A stretch of DNA of 64,000 bases from CAWIUB01 sp963839175 (GTDB lineage Bacteria > Actinomycetota > Actinomycetes > Mycobacteriales > Jatrophihabitantaceae): contig CAWIUB010000010.1 of the NCBI GenBank assembly GCA_963839175.1, forward strand, positions 62,001 through 126,000. The letters run 5' to 3'. This document shows positions 61,354 to 64,000 of the stretch, piece by piece; within the stretch, counting starts at the first letter, position 1; each line of letters opens with the position of its first letter. The translations under genes were made by a program, and so were the position numbers. The notes beneath the pieces were generated by a model, which worked only from the letters and a program-made list of their open reading frames with translations, made no database searches and was not told the DNA's origin.

Positions 61354-62735
61354 CAACAGGCCGGCAGCCGTTCGGCCAGGTAGCCCTCGACCTGGTCGAG
61401 GCCCACCCGTTCCTGCTGCATCGAATCGCGATCGCGCACCGTCACCGCGTTGTCGTCCAGCGTGTCGAAGTCGACCGTGACGCAGAACGGCGTGCCGATT
61501 TCGTCCTGGCGGCGGTAGCGCCGGCCGATCGCCTGGGTGTCGTCGAACTCGACGTTCCAGTTCCTGCGCAGCTCGTCGGCCAGGCTGCGGGCCTTGGGTG
61601 ACAGGTCCGCGCTGCGGGACAGTGGAAGCACTGCCACCTTGACCGGGGCAAGTCGCTTGTCCAGACGCAGCACGGTGCGTTTCTCCGGTACGCCCTTCGC
61701 GTTCGGCGCCTCGTCCTCGGCATACGCGTCGAGCAGGAAGGCCAGCACCGCGCGGGTCAGGCCGGCCGCTGGCTCGATCACGTACGGCGTCCACCGTTCG
61801 TTGCGCTCTTGGTCGAAGTACGTCAGATCGGCGCCCGAGTGTTTGGCATGCGTCGACAGGTCGAAGTCGGTCCGGTTGGCGATCCCTTCGAGTTCTGCGA
61901 ATTCCGTCCCACCGAAGCGGAACCGGTACTCGATATCGACGGTGCGCTTCGAGTAGTGCGAAAGCTTGTCCTTCGGGTGTTCGAAGTAGCGCAGGTTGTC
62001 GGGGTCGATGCCGAGGTCGACGTACCAGCCCCAGCGCTGCTCGAGCCAGTACTCGAACGACTTCTCGTCCGTGCCGGGCTCGACGAAGTACTCCATCTCC
62101 ATCTGCTCGAATTCGCGGGTACGGAAGATGAAGTTCCCAGGCGTGATCTCGTTGCGGAAGCTCTTGCCAGTCTGCGCGATGCCGAACGGCGGCTTCTTCC
62201 GGGTGCTCGTCATGACGTTGAGGAAGTTCACGAAGATGCCCTGTGCGGTCTCCGGGCGCAGGTAGTACACGTCATCGTCCGTCTCGACCGGGCCGAGATG
62301 CGTCTTAAGCATCATGTTGAACTCACGCGGCTGGGTGAACTGGCCTTTGGTGCCGCAGTGTGGGCAGTTGACATCGTCGAGGCCGTGCTCTGGCGGGTGA
62401 GCATGCTTGGCCTCGTACGCCTCTTCGAGGTGGTCGGCCCGGAAACGCTGGTGGCAGGACTTGCACTCCACCAGCGGGTCGTGGAATGCCTCGACGTGGC
62501 CGGACGCCTCCCACACCTGTGGCGCAAGGATCACCGCCGAGTCCAGCCCGACGATGTCTTCTCGGCTGGTGACCATGGCCCGCCACCACTGGCGCCGGAT
62601 GTTCTCCTTCAGCTCGACGCCCAGCGGGCCGTAGTCCCACGCCGAGCGCGATCCGCCGTAGATCTCGCTGGAGGGGAAGACGAATCCCCGTCGCTTCGCG
62701 AGGTTGACGACACTGTCGTTGCGGTCGGCGGGCAC
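61353..62735 (-). CDS. glyS: Glycyl-tRNA synthetase (class II, single-chain)
   Basis: A 460-residue alpha2-type glycyl-tRNA synthetase. Class II motifs: RGFVFPSSEIYGGSRSAWDY at the start, FRNEITPGNFIFRTREFEQM (motif 2) and AAGLTRAVLAFLLDAYAED (motif 3), followed by the anticodon-binding domain (VKVAVLPLSRSADLS). A Cys cluster CKSCHQRF/CPHCGTKG binds zinc. Starts with GTG 62735. Essential gene. Confidence 0.95.
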   Translation of the reverse strand: MPADRNDSVVNLAKRRGFVFPSSEIYGGSRSAWDYGPLGVELKENIRRQWWRAMVTSREDIVGLDSAVILAPQVWEASGHVEAFHDPLVECKSCHQRFRADHLEEAYEAKHAHPPEHGLDDVNCPHCGTKGQFTQPREFNMMLKTHLGPVETDDDVYYLRPETAQGIFVNFLNVMTSTRKKPPFGIAQTGKSFRNEITPGNFIFRTREFEQMEMEYFVEPGTDEKSFEYWLEQRWGWYVDLGIDPDNLRYFEHPKDKLSHYSKRTVDIEYRFRFGGTEFAELEGIANRTDFDLSTHAKHSGADLTYFDQERNERWTPYVIEPAAGLTRAVLAFLLDAYAEDEAPNAKGVPEKRTVLRLDKRLAPVKVAVLPLSRSADLSPKARSLADELRRNWNVEFDDTQAIGRRYRRQDEIGTPFCVTVDFDTLDDNAVTVRDRDSMQQERVGLDQVEGYLAERLPAC

Positions 62736-62797
62736 CCGGCACTCCTGATCGGCTGACGTGAACGTTCAGCGTATCGGGACTGATCTACGTTTCTCCC

Positions 62798-63808
62798 ATG
62801 AGCGTGTCCGTGGATCCCACCCGTCCTGTCCGCTGGGGCATCCTCGGCGCCGGCGGCATCGCCGCGACGGTCGGAGCGGATATCGCAGCGTCGCCCGACA
62901 GCGAGATCGTCGCGGTCGGTGCCCGCGACGCCGGCCGGGCCGCGGCATTCGCGCAGCTCCTGCACATCCCCGCCTCGTACGGCTCCTACGCCGAGCTCGT
63001 CGCCGACCCGCACGTGGACGTTGTGTACGTCGCCACCACACACGGGCAACACCATGAGCACGCCCTGCTGGCGCTTCGGGCAGGTAAGCCGGTGCTGGTC
63101 GAGAAGGCCTTCACCCTCAACGCCCGGCAGGCACGCGAGGTCATCGCCGAGGCGCAGGCGCGGGAGCTGTTCTGCATGGAGGCGATGTGGATGCGGTTCA
63201 ACCCGCTCATCCGTCGCGCGAAGCAGCTGGCAGCCGACGGCGCGATCGGGGATCTCGTGTGCGTGCGCGCCGACCTGCTGGCCTACTTTCCGTTCGACCC
63301 CGCGCACCGGCTCTACGATCTTGCGGCCGGCGGCGGAGCGTTGCTGGACCTGGGGATCTACCCGGTTCACTTCGCCTGGCTGTTCCTCGGCCGTCCGGAC
63401 ACCTCGCACGCCGTCGGCTCGCTGTCGCCGACGGGCTCGGACACCTCGACGGCGCTGCAGTGGGGCTATGCGGACGGGCGGTTCGCCCAGCTCGCCTGCA
63501 GCGCCCGCGGCGCGAGCCCGACGACCGGCGCGGTCGTGGGCACCGCGGGCTGGCTGACCGTCGCGCCGCGGCTGCACCGCCCGACACAGCTCACCGTGCA
63601 CACCGCGGACGGTGAGCAGGTGATCGAAGCGACGGTTAGCGGCAACGGCTACGGCCCGCAGATCGCCGAGGTCGAGCGGTGCCTGCGTGCGGGCGAGACC
63701 GAGAGCCCGACAGTGCCGCTGGCCACCACGCTCGGCATCCTCGACGTTCTGGACGCCGCTCGTGCGGAGGTCGGGGTGCGTTACGACGCAGACGACGAAC
63801 CGGGGTGA
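62798..63808 (+). CDS. Gfo/Idh/MocA-family oxidoreductase
   Basis: A 336-residue NAD(P)-dependent oxidoreductase. The Rossmann motif GILGAGGIA (14-22), the conserved VEKAFTLN (catalytic Lys region) and the second domain with LLDLGIYPVHFAWLFLG (His and Gly-Ile-Tyr typical of sugar dehydrogenases) are clear. Substrate is probably a sugar or polyol and is not identifiable. Starts at ATG 62798, divergent from glyS. Confidence 0.92.
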   Translation: MSVSVDPTRPVRWGILGAGGIAATVGADIAASPDSEIVAVGARDAGRAAAFAQLLHIPASYGSYAELVADPHVDVVYVATTHGQHHEHALLALRAGKPVLVEKAFTLNARQAREVIAEAQARELFCMEAMWMRFNPLIRRAKQLAADGAIGDLVCVRADLLAYFPFDPAHRLYDLAAGGGALLDLGIYPVHFAWLFLGRPDTSHAVGSLSPTGSDTSTALQWGYADGRFAQLACSARGASPTTGAVVGTAGWLTVAPRLHRPTQLTVHTADGEQVIEATVSGNGYGPQIAEVERCLRAGETESPTVPLATTLGILDVLDAARAEVGVRYDADDEPG

Positions 63809-63811
63809 GCC

Positions 63812-63988
63812 ATGTACTTCACCGATCGCGGAATCGAGGAGCTGGTCGACCGGCGCGGCGAGGAGCAGGTGACGCTGGCCTGGCTCGCAGATCGGCTGCA
63901 AACGTTCGTCGACCAGAACCCTGAGTTCGAGACGGCCGTCGACCGGCTGGCCACCTGGCTGGCCCGCGCCGCCGACGAGGACGTGTAG
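63812..63988 (+). CDS. DUF6104-family small protein
   Basis: A 58-residue protein starting 3 bp after the oxidoreductase stop: MYFTDRGIEELVDRRGEEQV, TLAWLADRLQTFVDQNPEFE, TAVDRLATWLARAADE. It matches a short helical actinobacterial family (DUF6104). GGTGAGCC precedes the ATG. Function unknown. Confidence 0.85.
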   Translation: MYFTDRGIEELVDRRGEEQVTLAWLADRLQTFVDQNPEFETAVDRLATWLARAADEDV

Positions 63989-64000
63989 CGCGTTCCATCC

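Overview
The window is about 64 kb of GC-rich DNA from an actinobacterium (Actinomycetota). The evidence is a WhiB7-type regulator, the actinobacterial small families DUF1876, DUF2218, YbjN and DUF6104, many GTG starts and 4-bp GTGA/ATGA gene overlaps, a 13E12-type DUF222-HNH gene, and a dgt, dnaG, tRNA-Asn neighbourhood. I cannot name the genus.

Left part (1-31.8 kb), chromosomal metabolism and resistance. A branched-chain-amino-acid-type ABC importer has a fused LivH-LivM permease and a convergent binding-protein gene cut by the window edge. Then come small stress-type proteins, a DUF222-HNH gene, and a branched-chain 2-oxoacid dehydrogenase operon (E1a-E1b-E2) divergent from an Lrp regulator. 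An overlapping exporter operon (ABC-2 ATPase and permease plus MacB/FtsX-like ATPase and permease) lies downstream of whiB7 and a MalT-like LuxR regulator that is bracketed by 71-72 bp inverted repeats. Next are a GH-like protein, an NAD malic enzyme, a MaoC-like hydratase, exonuclease III and a rifampin phosphotransferase.

Junk and island zone (26-35.5 kb). Several gene stubs meet end to end: DUF2218/Phd antitoxin, CitB-type response regulator/acyl-CoA ligase, DUF499 ATPase/PIN toxin, and integrase tail/membrane protein. They point to repeated insertion and deletion. An apparently intact AbiE (type IV) toxin-antitoxin operon with a well-formed leaderless promoter lies among them.

Integrative element (35,566-52,484). 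A 47-bp direct repeat of the 3' part of tRNA-Asn(GTT) bounds about 17 kb. The element carries an AlpA/excisionase-like HTH gene, a primase (split by an IS1182-type insertion with CTAG target duplication), a D5/P4-type helicase, a nested palindrome just after it that looks like a replication origin, several small DNA- or zinc-binding proteins, and a tyrosine integrase next to the right att site. I see no capsid, terminase or FtsK/TraSA-type transfer gene, so it resembles a phage satellite or a reduced integrative element. Its cargo includes an Mrr-like restriction endonuclease divergent from a HEPN-motif protein, a PASTA-domain Ser/Thr kinase with a frameshifted C-terminus, and an uncharacterised membrane-protein/FlgT_C-like pair.

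Right part (52.4-64 kb), core chromosome: tRNA-Asn, dnaG, a DrrAB-like exporter inserted between dnaG and dgt, YbjN, dihydrouridine synthase, vapBC, glycyl-tRNA synthetase, a Gfo/Idh/MocA oxidoreductase and a DUF6104 protein.
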